A stretch of 64,000 nucleotides of DNA from Trichococcus ilyis (GTDB lineage Bacteria; Bacillota; Bacilli; Lactobacillales; Aerococcaceae): contig NZ_FNYT01000013.1 of assembly GCF_900109135.1 (NCBI RefSeq), positions 23,251 through 87,250 of the forward strand, given 5' to 3'. How positions within the stretch are numbered: the first letter of the stretch is position 1; each line of letters begins with the position of its first letter. The notes below the pieces were generated by a model that was not told the DNA's origin, ran no database searches, and saw only the letters and a program-made list of their open reading frames with translations. This document shows, piece after piece, positions 57,055 through 64,000 of this stretch. Position numbers and translations under genes: made by a program.

Positions 57055-58386
57055 ATGACGGTCGAACTGATAGAATTCCAAGAATTTATCGAAGAAGCCC
57101 AAACTATTTATTTGGAAGATATCCGCGAAGGGAATCCGAAAGCCTTTACCCGAAAAAGGAAAACGACCCCTCTCGGATTGATGCTTCAAATGTTTGCGCA
57201 AAAGGGGAACTCCCAATTTTGCGAACTCCTAAATTTTTACGAGAACCAAGGGAAACCTCTGGACATTTCGACTGTCGCTTTTTATAATGCCCGAATGAAC
57301 TACAACCCCAAAGCCATCCGGTTGATGATGACTGACTATATGTCCATGGTTTATGAAGAAAATGATGACCAATTGGTCAAGCTGAATGGGTACATTGTGA
57401 CCGCGATAGACGGCTCTGACATCTTCCTGCCCTCCACGGAGGAAAACACCAAGAAATATGGTGTGGTTCCTAACCCAAAGGCATCCGCCAATCCGGTGAT
57501 GGCATCTGTCTCCACGCTCTATGATTGTATCAATAAAATGGTGATTGACACGTTTATCGGTCCGTACAAGAGCAGCGAGCGCGCCTCGGCTTCACAACAC
57601 CTCCACGTGCTGAAAGAAACGCTCCGGCAGCCGACCATTACCGTGTTTGATCGCGGCTATTTCTCGATGCGGCTAGTCCACCAACTGTTCCAGGATGGTC
57701 AGAAATTTGTGATGCGGATGGACCACCAGAACTTAAAGCGCTATTCCAGCCAGTTGTCTGTGGGGCAAGACCAAACTTTCGAAGTCACCTTTGACAGGTC
57801 ACAGACAAACGACTACAGGAATGATCGGATTTTCCGAGCTACCTTGATGAGCACGGTTTATCCTATGCGGTTTGTAAAAATCCCACTTCGCAAGCAGGAC
57901 AGCGGGGAGATAGAGGACGAAGTCCTTTTGACGAATTTAACACCCGCTGAATTTTCAGCCGACGACTTGAATGATGTATACCGGTTGAGGTGGGGAATCG
58001 AAACCGCCTATAACGTACTGAAAAACCGCATGAAGTTAGAGGAGTTCAGTGGCAACCGGGAACGGCTGATCCTTCAGGATATTTATTGCACTGTCTGGCT
58101 GTACAACCTGACGATGCTTCACCTGATTGAAGTGAGCGAAACGAGAGCAATCCCCCAAGAGCGCTATAAATATGAAATGAAGCGAAATATCAGCATCGCT
58201 ATCGGAATCATGAAAACCTATTTCATCCGATCGTTCATGAGTGAAACATACGAACAACGGAGAGAAAGTTTCGAGCAAATGACTGCACTGCTTACCAAAC
58301 ACCTCGTTCCCGTCCGCCCACATAGGGCGGTCAAAAGGAAGAGTCCGGTGAACAAATCCAGACGATCTTATCGTTACACATATTAA
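57055..58386 (+). CDS. IS4-family transposase
   Basis: 443 residues, apparently intact. The DDE catalytic set is present: first Asp in TAIDGSDIFLPS (about 121), second Asp in TVFDRGYFSMRL (about 199), and Glu in the IS4 signature Y-x2-R-x3-E-x6-K (YRLRWGIETAYNVLK, about 308-322). A ribosome site AAAGGAGGG lies upstream. An N-terminal DNA-binding region precedes the first Asp. It should catalyse cut-and-paste movement of this element. Confidence 0.95.
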   Translation: MTVELIEFQEFIEEAQTIYLEDIREGNPKAFTRKRKTTPLGLMLQMFAQKGNSQFCELLNFYENQGKPLDISTVAFYNARMNYNPKAIRLMMTDYMSMVYEENDDQLVKLNGYIVTAIDGSDIFLPSTEENTKKYGVVPNPKASANPVMASVSTLYDCINKMVIDTFIGPYKSSERASASQHLHVLKETLRQPTITVFDRGYFSMRLVHQLFQDGQKFVMRMDHQNLKRYSSQLSVGQDQTFEVTFDRSQTNDYRNDRIFRATLMSTVYPMRFVKIPLRKQDSGEIEDEVLLTNLTPAEFSADDLNDVYRLRWGIETAYNVLKNRMKLEEFSGNRERLILQDIYCTVWLYNLTMLHLIEVSETRAIPQERYKYEMKRNISIAIGIMKTYFIRSFMSETYEQRRESFEQMTALLTKHLVPVRPHRAVKRKSPVNKSRRSYRYTY

Positions 58387-58480
58387 GGCAACTTTCGCTC
58401 TTACCATTACACATGTTAGGGCAACTTTCTCCCTGGAGCTGCCTGGCTTCGTTGTGTCTTCAATTATCAGAAATGAAAAA

Positions 58481-58523
58481 GACAGGGGGAAACGGGAGAA
58501 TACATCTCCCATTTCCCCCTGTC
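58481..58523. terminator. Terminator-like hairpin inside the right IS end
   Basis: GACAGGGGGAAACGGGAG pairs with CTCCCATTTCCCCCTGTC (one mismatch) across 7 nt. Confidence 0.85.
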
Positions 58524-58540
58524 TCTTATTTGTCAATGGC

Positions 58541-58559
58541 CTTAAGTTAATGACATTGC
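58541..58559 (-). repeat. Right terminal inverted repeat of the IS
   Basis: Exact inverted copy of 56883-56901. Confidence 0.92.
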
Positions 58560-58567
58560 TCGAGAGA
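58560..58567 (+). repeat. Target-site duplication, right copy
   Basis: TCGAGAGA, matching 56875-56882. Confidence 0.85.
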
Positions 58568-58569
58568 GG

Positions 58570-58580
58570 CAGTCTTTTTT
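58570..58580 (+). terminator. Right arm of the interrupted tuf terminator
   Basis: CAGTCTTTTTT, complementary to 56863-56872; see that entry. Confidence 0.8.
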
Positions 58581-58585
58581 GCGTT
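58576..58585 (+). repeat. Direct repeat flanking the group II intron (5' copy)
   Basis: TTTTTGCGTT directly before the intron start; the same ten bases occur at 60456-60465 at the intron 3' end. Confidence 0.7.
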
Positions 58586-59090
58586 GTGCGCCCGGCATGG
58601 GTGATAACTTGGTGGTGAAAGTCCACTACAGGCTTTGCAGTAGGAACTGTTAGCGAATGACAAGGGTGTCCACCGTGAGGTGGAATCTGAAGGAAGTCGG
58701 ACGCAAATACTCGCACTGACGAACAGAAATCTCATATAAGGCTGAATAGAGACGGACGAGCTTGCACAACAAAGTAAAGTCCTATACTGCACAAATCTCT
58801 TACAGTAAATGAGGCAGTGACATGAGTGGAAGGTTATCATTCTTACCCGGGGAGGTCTTATGGACATGTGAAAACATGGAGTAAAGCTTGCCATAAGAAG
58901 TCAGCAGAAGCCATAGTAGTGACCGCTTGGTCATGAAGGGCTGAACAATAATAATCTTGAAAATCAAGGAGGTGGATGCGTCACCGAGAACGCAGAAAAC
59001 ATCAGGGTACAGACCGAACGATGACTGACTACAAAGGGATAAGCTGGAAGCGAAAGAGTATGTAGGAGTGCGTAGGGGCGCAGCATAGAT

Positions 59091-60361
59091 ATGAACAGAC
59101 AAGATGGTATCTCATTAATCGACCAAGTGGTCGATAGACACAATCTGCAGCTAGCCAAAGAAAAAGTTCGCAAGAACAAGGGTGCTCCCGGAGTCGATGG
59201 AATCACGGTCGACGAACTGGACGAATACATGGCAAAATACTACTCTCATCTTATAAGGAAATTAAAGGATGGCACCTACCAACCACAACCCGTGCGGAGG
59301 CTGGACATCCCTAAAGCAGATGGGAGCATGAGGCATTTGGGCATCCCGTGCGTATTAGATAGAGTGGTACAACAGGCAATTCTACAGGTATTGGACCCTA
59401 TCATCGACCCGCATTTCTCAGATAACAGTTACGGATTCAGAAGGGGCCGGAATGCGCACCAAGCGATTCAGAAGGTTCAACAATATTATGAAGAGGGATA
59501 CAGGGTAGTAGTGGACTGCGACTTAAAAAGTTATTTCGACACGATTAACCATCAAAAGTTACGGAACAATCTGGAATGGTACATCAAAGACAAGCTTGTC
59601 CTGAAATTGATTTGGAATTTCCTGAAATCAGGTATTCTCGACAGCGACTACTATATCGAAACGGAATCGGGCACCCCTCAGGGCGGCCCCCTTTCCCCCT
59701 TACTGGCAAACGTCTATCTCCATCAACTGGATAGGGAGCTTGAAAGAAGAGGGCATCGTTTTGTACGTTATGCGGATGACTTTGTCATCTATGTCAAGAC
59801 TAGACGAGCTGGTGAAAGGGTCATGGAAAGTGTCACAGCATTCGTCGAAAAAGACTTACGCCTTACGGTGAATAAAGATAAAAGCAGCATCACGACGCCT
59901 ACAAAAGCCAAATTCCTAGGTTTCCACCTCTGGAGACACAGGGGAAAGTCGGGTGCCGACCTAGTCAGTCGGCCAAACAACGCATCCGAAACAAACTCAG
60001 GAAAGTAACTAGCCGCAAACGACCCGGAAAACTGGATGACATCGTCAAGGAAATCAACCGGATAATTGTGGGGTGGATTAACTACTACAAGATTGGGTAC
60101 ATGAAATCTTTCGTTATAGAACTACAAGGATGGCTACACCACCGCCTCCGGCAACTGATCTGGAAACGATGGAAGAAAGTGTCTACGCGCTATAGATGGT
60201 TAAGAAAACTAGGTATTGGCCACGATGAAGCACTGAAATCGGCCGCAAGCCGTAAAGGCTATTGGCGTATTTCACGAAGTGAAATCTTACATCGGGCATT
60301 GCCAAATAAAAAGCTCGCACAATGGGGACTGAAAGATTTAGTCCATCTGTACGAGCGTTAG
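59091..60361 (+). pseudogene. Group II intron reverse transcriptase/maturase, frameshifted
   Basis: The RT domain is open from 59091 to 60008 (RNKGAPGVDGITVDEL, IPKADGSMRHLGIPCVLDRVVQQA, SYGFRRGRNAHQAI, GTPQGGPLSPLLANVYL, catalytic RYADDFVIYV near 226-235). The continuation (SAKQRIRNKLRKVTSRK..., then GWINYYKIGYM, LRQLIWKRWKKV and RKGYWRISRSEILHRALPNKKLAQWGL, the maturase X and C-terminal parts) is in another frame, ending at 60361. The frames join if one base is restored near 59950 (a lost G in GGAAAG-TCGGG). The product would be truncated after RT, so the intron is probably no longer self-sufficient for splicing. A sequencing error at this point is possible. Confidence 0.88.
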
Positions 60362-60377
60362 AGATACTTAAATTATT

Positions 60378-60456
60378 GAACCGCCGTATACGAGAACCGT
60401 ACGTACGGTGGTGTGAGAGGTCGGCAGATGAAGTAATCATCTGCCTCCTACTCGAT
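60378..60456 (+). ncRNA. Group II intron domains V and VI
   Basis: Domain V is a 34-36-nt hairpin with the conserved catalytic AACCG...CGTACGGTGGTGT pattern; domain VI follows with the branch-point region and the 3' splice end. Both look intact although the maturase gene is not. Confidence 0.85.
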
Positions 60457-60465
60457 TTTTGCGTT
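60456..60465 (+). repeat. Direct repeat flanking the group II intron (3' copy)
   Basis: TTTTTGCGTT, the same as 58576-58585. The first T overlaps the intron's last base. Confidence 0.7.
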
Positions 60466-60603
60466 CAAATTCCTGAAAAAGTGGAACAAATCATATTCTC
60501 CGGTGAAAATGCATCCGAAAACAACATGAATATTCTGTATGCGAACGAGCGCGGTGTATTCGACTTGAAAAATGGAGAAATGCGTTTGATCGAAATCGTT
60601 TGA
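60463..60603 (+). pseudogene. C-terminal scrap resembling an acyl-CoA:acetate CoA-transferase
   Basis: After the intron one frame reads VEQIIFSGENASENNM and ILYANERGVFDLKNGEMRLIEIV, then stops. This resembles the C-terminal part of the YdiF/propionate CoA-transferase family (VEQITFSG...VLYVTERAVFEL...LIEIAPG), but it is truncated at the start by the intron or an older deletion and at the end, where the usual IAPG... tail is missing and TnpB-like sequence begins. Family assignment is from memory of the motif and is moderate. Confidence 0.5.
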
Positions 60604-61272
60604 ATGACTCCACCAAACGTCCCGGAATCGCCAAAGAAGCAAGCGGCCACTTCTTTGGCAACGGCCGTCAAAACAAACAACTCCCCAGGAAATACAAGGC
60701 ACTCCGCCCGCAATTGGGGAAGCAGAAAAAAAGTCAATACCATCCGAGCCATCAAAAACAAGGGGATCCAGAATCATGCGGGACATCCACCATATGCTTT
60801 CCGGGCAGATCCTCACATTCGCAGCGGAAGACGCCTGCGGCACCATCAGCATCCATCTGGAAAAGCTTTCCAGCATTCGTCGGCCTCAAGGCTAAGAGGA
60901 AAAACCAAAGCGAATTTGCGCAGCCGGACCTTCTGAGAATCATCTTCCTTTTTCGCAGACAAAGTGCGCGAACCTGGGATAAAAGTGGTCTACCTCAAGC
61001 CCGATTATACGTCCCAGACTTGCCCCTCATGCGGCGAGCGCAACACAGTGAAGGACCGCAACTATCATTGCGGCTGCGGTTATCATGCCCATCGAGACCG
61101 GGTTGGCGCCCTGGAAATCCCCAAACAATCCGCATGCTTGAAAGACTTGGCAAGATTTAGACGAGCTTTCGAAAAAGGCGGGACCGTGAAAGCTGATAAA
61201 ACAATCGGTTTGAACCACGGCGGCAAGGGTGCCGCAATTCTGTTGGAAAACATTTTTTACGAAGTTGAGTAA
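60600..61272 (+). pseudogene. tnpB: Degenerate TnpB (IS200/IS605 OrfB) gene
   Basis: TnpB-like segments appear in order but in different frames. HFFGNGRQNKQLPRKYKALRPQLGKQKK is at about 60645-60728, NTIRAIKNKGIQNHA at about 60736-60780, and MRDIHHMLSGQILTFAAEDACGTISIHLEKL (RuvC-II region) at about 60777-60875. The final open part, 60964-61272, has GIKVVYLKPDYTSQ, a zinc ribbon with TCPSCGER and HCGCGYHAHRD (CxxC and CxC), and RuvC-III Asp in HRDRVGALEI. The N-terminal RuvC-I half is absent. It is therefore a dead copy of an RNA-guided nuclease gene; no intact tnpA or IS605 end is visible. Confidence 0.85.
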
Positions 61273-61290
61273 GCCCGGCATGAAAAGTAA

Positions 61291-61335
61291 AAAAAGGAAG
61301 CTGTGCCAATCTGAGCAGGGCGCAGCTTCCTTTTT
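61291..61335. terminator. Bidirectional terminator between the tnpB remnant and the Amt-PII gene
   Basis: AAAAAGGAAGCTG pairs with CAGCTTCCTTTTT with further GCC/GGC pairs inside, around about a 10-nt loop. Confidence 0.9.
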
Positions 61336-61337
61336 AG

Positions 61338-63131
61338 TTATTCTGTCGGGTACTCTAAAGCTTTTTTGCCTTCATCCCCAGTGCTGACGCGGATGACATT
61401 TTCCACATCATAGATGAATATTTTCCCGTCACCGATGTGGCCAGAGTACAGTGCTTTTCTGGCTGCGTCGACGACCTTGTGGACCGGAACCGTGCTGACG
61501 ACAACTTCTACACGGATCTTAGGCAGGAGATCGGCTTCAGTTTCCACTCCGCGGTAGTAAGTGGTGTGACCTTTCTGCATGCCATAACCGAAAACATCGG
61601 AAACGGTCATGCCTGTTATGCCGATGGCGTTCAATGCTTTCTTCAAGGCTTCGAACTTGCTTTCGTTAGTGATGATTTCGACTTTGGTCAATTTGGCTGG
61701 CTCTGAAGTATCGCCGCTGGAAATCTCGGCTGCCCGATACTCCACTCCTACGGATTTGTTCAGATCTTCCAACGAAGCGCCTGCGTATGCCAATTCACGT
61801 TTTCCTGGCGCAAGAGCGCGATTTTTGAAATTCTGCAAAGCGGAGGAAAGCTCTGATGGATATGAACCGACTTGTTCGCCGGCTTTTTGAGAATCTTGAA
61901 GACCACTGCTGATGCTGCCGTAGGCGGTTTCGCCATGGACTGCGTAATCCAAACCGATTTCCTCTTCTTCTGCAGACACGCGCAACGGAAGGACCAGGCT
62001 AATCAGTTTCAGCAGCAGGAAAGAACCGATACCGGCATAGGCAAGAACAGCCAAAATGCTGATCACTTCTGCCAAGAGAAGGGAAGCACTGCCGTCAACC
62101 AATCCGCCTTCAATGGCAGGATTGATGCTGCTTGTTGCGAAAATCCCAGTGGCGATTCCGCCCCAGATACCCCCGATGCCATGGCAACCGAATGCATCCA
62201 ATGCATCGTCATAATCAAATTTCTTCTTCAGAACAGATACGCCATAGAAGCAGACGATCCCGCCGACGAAACCGATGACCAATGCAGAGAGCGGGCTGAC
62301 AAATCCAGCGCCAGGTGTGATGGAAACCAAACCAGCAACGATACCGCTGACGAAGCCAAGTGCAGTCGGTTTCTTGTGGATGATCCACTCGCAGACCATC
62401 CAGCTTATGCCGGCAGCAGCCGCGGCGGTATTTGTAGTGATGAAGGCATCCAATGCGATATCGTTGATTGCCAGAGCGCTACCGGCATTGAAACCGAACC
62501 AGCCGAATAACAGCAGACCGGCGCCTATCATCGTCATCGGAATATTATGCGGTTTGACAGATTCGTGATTCCTTCTTTTGCCGAGGTAAATAGCTGCTAC
62601 CAGAGCCGAGACTCCGGAACTGATATGGATTACGCTCCCCCCTGCGAAATCGAGGGCGCCCAGTTCGCGGATCCAACCCCCGTTGCCCCAGATCCAGTGG
62701 GCAATCGGATCATAGACGAAAGTCGTCCATAAAAGAATGAAGGCAAGGAAAGCCGGAAACTTCATGCGTTCCGCGATGCTCCCTGAGATCAAGGCCGGAG
62801 TGATGATAGCAAAAGCCAACTGGAACATCATAAAGAGCTGATGCGGGATTGTCGGCGCATAATCAACCGGCGTGAAGCCTACACCGTTCAGCAATGTGTA
62901 GGACAAATCGCCGAAGAATTTTGAGTTGCCTCCAAATACAAACGAATAGCCGAATAAGAGCCATTGGATAGAAACGACTGCGATGGCAGCGTAACTGTGC
63001 ATCGTCGTGCTGAGGACATTTTTCCTCCGGACCATCCCGGCGTAAAACAGGGATAAAGCGGGCGTCATCAGCATGACCAGGATTGTTGCGAGGAAGACGA
63101 AGGTTGTGTCTGCATAATTAATGTTCTCCAT
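61338..63131 (-). CDS. Ammonium transporter fused to a PII signal-transduction domain
   Basis: A single 597-residue protein. Residues 1 to about 410 are a complete Amt/MEP channel with eleven hydrophobic helices: FYAGMVRRKN near 30, the channel Asp/His region LDFAGGSVIHISSG near 160 and the second channel His in DAFGCHGIGGIWGG near 318. The channel ends with the Amt tail GLDYAVHGETAYG. A Ser/Ala-rich linker (about 425-479) leads to a PII domain at 480-597, with LTKVEIITNESKFEALKKALNAIGITGMTVSDV, a T-loop GMQKGHTTYYRG and the B-loop GHIGDGKIFIYDVENVIRV. The T-loop tip has VETEAD in place of the uridylylated Tyr51 segment. PII normally is a separate cytosolic trimer that plugs AmtB; here the plug is tethered. 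A GlnR box and an AAAGGAG ribosome site lie upstream. Confidence 0.95.
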   Translation of the reverse strand: MENINYADTTFVFLATILVMLMTPALSLFYAGMVRRKNVLSTTMHSYAAIAVVSIQWLLFGYSFVFGGNSKFFGDLSYTLLNGVGFTPVDYAPTIPHQLFMMFQLAFAIITPALISGSIAERMKFPAFLAFILLWTTFVYDPIAHWIWGNGGWIRELGALDFAGGSVIHISSGVSALVAAIYLGKRRNHESVKPHNIPMTMIGAGLLLFGWFGFNAGSALAINDIALDAFITTNTAAAAAGISWMVCEWIIHKKPTALGFVSGIVAGLVSITPGAGFVSPLSALVIGFVGGIVCFYGVSVLKKKFDYDDALDAFGCHGIGGIWGGIATGIFATSSINPAIEGGLVDGSASLLLAEVISILAVLAYAGIGSFLLLKLISLVLPLRVSAEEEEIGLDYAVHGETAYGSISSGLQDSQKAGEQVGSYPSELSSALQNFKNRALAPGKRELAYAGASLEDLNKSVGVEYRAAEISSGDTSEPAKLTKVEIITNESKFEALKKALNAIGITGMTVSDVFGYGMQKGHTTYYRGVETEADLLPKIRVEVVVSTVPVHKVVDAARKALYSGHIGDGKIFIYDVENVIRVSTGDEGKKALEYPTE

Positions 63132-63231
63132 ATAGATTCTCCTTTAGTTGAATATATTTTGTATAATTCCTTTGTGATGCCCCTACTTTACACCCTGCAA
63201 AATAGAAAAGCATCAAAATGATGACGGGTCA

Positions 63232-63248
63232 TGTGATGATATGTGACA
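63232..63248. promoter_or_regulatory. GlnR/TnrA box upstream of the Amt-PII gene
   Basis: TGTGA-TGATATG-TGACA fits TGTNAN7TNACA at every defined position. It is about 100 bp upstream of the start codon. GlnR in lactic acid bacteria controls amt-glnK and glutamine genes, so the match is functionally coherent. The promoter itself is not certain (TATACA on the minus strand at 63165-63160 is one -10 candidate). Confidence 0.75.
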
Positions 63249-63912
63249 TAAGCGAGGCTGTTTTAGTGGCTGATCGGTTAATCAAGCTCTGAAACGACAC
63301 GAAAAGGGCTGAACTGCGTTAGTGAAGTGCTCAATCACCGTAAGGAAGCGAATGGAACGCTTACATTGCGTGATTAAATCTTACATATGTTGGGGGCGGA
63401 ACTGAATTTTCTCGAATTTAAGCAATATATATGCAATTCCCGTTACGAAATGCCGGTCCTGCGAAAAGGGCGGATCCTGTTTCTTCTATAATATACATTT
63501 TTTGGATGTTTTCGGCGCATTCCGGCAATAGCGGATGAATGCTTCCGAAAGGGGTGCGCTTCCTTGCAGTGGCTTACATTCTTTTTGCAGTTCAGTATAA
63601 TAGGGAAGGGCAAAAAAGTTGTTGCCCTGAAGGAAGCAAGTTGTTTCGAATGGAAATTGGAAATTGGTTAGTTGCAATAGTAAATTCCAGTTTGCAAAAC
63701 TAAATTCCGCACTCGAGCCGATGAAAAGAGAAATAGACAAAAAATGAATGTCAAAAAGGTCAATTTGTATATTTTAGAGTGATCAATGTATCGAATTCGG
63801 TCTGTTTTTGGGCATGACAAACCGAAGGTGAAGATTCTGCGTTTTTTCGCAAGAGTAAATTCCACCCCTAAAAGATATTTTATTGTGGACAATGTTCTGC
63901 TGCTTTTTTCGG
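63249..63912. other. Long intergenic region without a supported gene
   Basis: No credible coding region is visible. The part 63260-63385 is rich in short inverted words (TTAGTG...GTGCTCAATCAC, GCGTAA...TTACGC-like) related to the palindromic region at 8700-8910. A plus-strand promoter-like CTTACA-17-TATAAT (63573-63601) is followed by an AGGGCAA/TTGCCCT hairpin (63606-63628). TAAATTCC occurs three times (about 63680, 63703 and 63857). The stretch is more AT-rich than its surroundings. Confidence 0.55.
63573..63601 (+). promoter_or_regulatory. Orphan promoter-like sequence
   Basis: CTTACA (63573-63578), 17 bp, TATAAT (63596-63601). No gene follows on this strand for more than 300 bp, so it could drive a small RNA or be chance in AT-rich DNA. 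Confidence 0.35.
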
Positions 63913-64000
63913 TTAGAACGGGATTCCTTCATCTTCAAAGCTGTTGGTTTTGCTCAATGCACCTTCTGAGAGGCGTGAGACTGTGGCTTCGAGCTCGGCC
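63913..64000 (-). CDS. C-terminal end of a protein with SSB-like acidic tip (partial)
   Basis: The last 28 codons of a minus-strand gene that continues beyond the window: AELEATVSRLSEGALSKTNS followed by FEDEGIPF and TAA. The ending acidic residues plus I/L-P-F is the tail by which single-stranded DNA-binding proteins recruit partner enzymes. A helical segment before it is less typical for SSB, so another replication-associated protein is possible. Confidence 0.55.
   Translation of the reverse strand, partial: AELEATVSRLSEGALSKTNSFEDEGIPF

Larger units (their letters stand above)
56883..58559 (+). mobile_element. IS4-family insertion sequence
   Basis: A complete 1677-bp element. Its ends are perfect 19-bp inverted repeats GCAATGTCATTAACTTAAG (56883-56901 and, inverted, 58541-58559), with similarity continuing inward to TTGACAA. 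It is flanked by the direct repeat TCGAGAGA (8 bp). It holds one intact DDE transposase gene (57055-58386) and strong hairpin terminators just inside each end (56922-56960 and 58481-58523), which would shield transposase expression from outside transcription. Confidence 0.93.
58586..60456 (+). mobile_element. Group II intron (about 1.87 kb)
   Basis: The 5' end GTGCGCCCGGCATGGGTG is a typical bacterial group II start. About 500 nt of structured RNA (domains I-III) precede the maturase frame in domain IV. Domain V is seen at about 60378-60413 (ACCGCCGTATACGAGAACC...GGTGGTGT), and domain VI (60414-60456) has a GGCAGATGA/TCATCTGCC stem and a CCTACTC branch region, ending in AT. GACGCAAA at 58700-58707 and AACGCA at 58989-58994 are complementary to the last bases of the 5' exon (TTTGCGTT) and are EBS1 candidates. 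The host sequence is not a gene: the intron sits 5 bp after the U-tract of the split tuf terminator, in sense orientation. Confidence 0.9.

Noticed and set aside
63486..63892. Two overlapping minus-strand frames of 84 and 74 codons
   Set aside because: No ribosome sites, unlikely composition, and they lie over AT-rich repeated words in an intergenic region.

Overview
The window is about 64 kb of a low-to-mid GC Firmicute chromosome. Gene order (metG-tatD-rnmV-ksgA-veg-ispE; purR-glmU-prs; pth-mfd-yabM-mazG-rqcP-divIC-yabR-tilS-hpt-ftsH-hslO-cysK-dusB-lysS; rpsL-rpsG-fusA-tuf), an Adc-type zinc transporter, a fermentative L-lactate dehydrogenase and the absence of sporulation genes between mfd and divIC all point to Lactobacillales. 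The protein sequences feel most like Carnobacteriaceae (Trichococcus or a close relative), but that is an inference made without any database search.

Layout. 1-8675: hexuronate region: a divergent GPH-type sugar transporter (cut by the window start), an IclR regulator, then kdgA-uxaC-uxuA-SDR oxidoreductase, followed by a HAD phosphatase and a cytosolic family 3 glycoside hydrolase. 8676-9080: structured, repeat-bearing intergenic DNA. 9081-14280: an AraC regulator with three Gfo/Idh/MocA oxidoreductases and a xylose-isomerase-like TIM-barrel enzyme, probably an oxidative sugar or polyol pathway. Candidate CcpA (cre) sites sit between the -35 and -10 boxes of both the GPH transporter and the araC promoters. 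14298-20000: flavodoxin-like oxidoreductase, small ORF, GNAT and T-box-controlled tyrS on the minus strand, a PcsB/CwlO-like NlpC/P60 hydrolase with WalR-type boxes, and a MerR/TipAS regulator with a classic 19-bp-spacer promoter. 20116-56832: the housekeeping core (translation, RNA processing, peptidoglycan precursor, zinc uptake, purine regulation, DNA repair, division, protein quality control, ribosomal proteins and elongation factors).

56833-61280 is a nested graveyard of mobile DNA downstream of tuf. An IS4-family element (1677 bp, 19-bp perfect terminal repeats, 8-bp target duplication TCGAGAGA) has split the stem-loop of what reads as the original tuf terminator. A group II intron sits 5 bp after the U-tract of that terminator, and its maturase frame is broken by one base. 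Beyond the intron lie a C-terminal scrap that resembles a CoA-transferase and a TnpB remnant in at least three frames with an intact zinc ribbon.

61338-63131 encodes an ammonium channel fused to a C-terminal PII (GlnK-like) domain, with an exact TGTNAN7TNACA GlnR/TnrA box upstream. The last 90 bases hold the C-terminus of a minus-strand protein ending in an SSB-like acidic tip. I saw no CRISPR array, rRNA or tRNA gene in the window.
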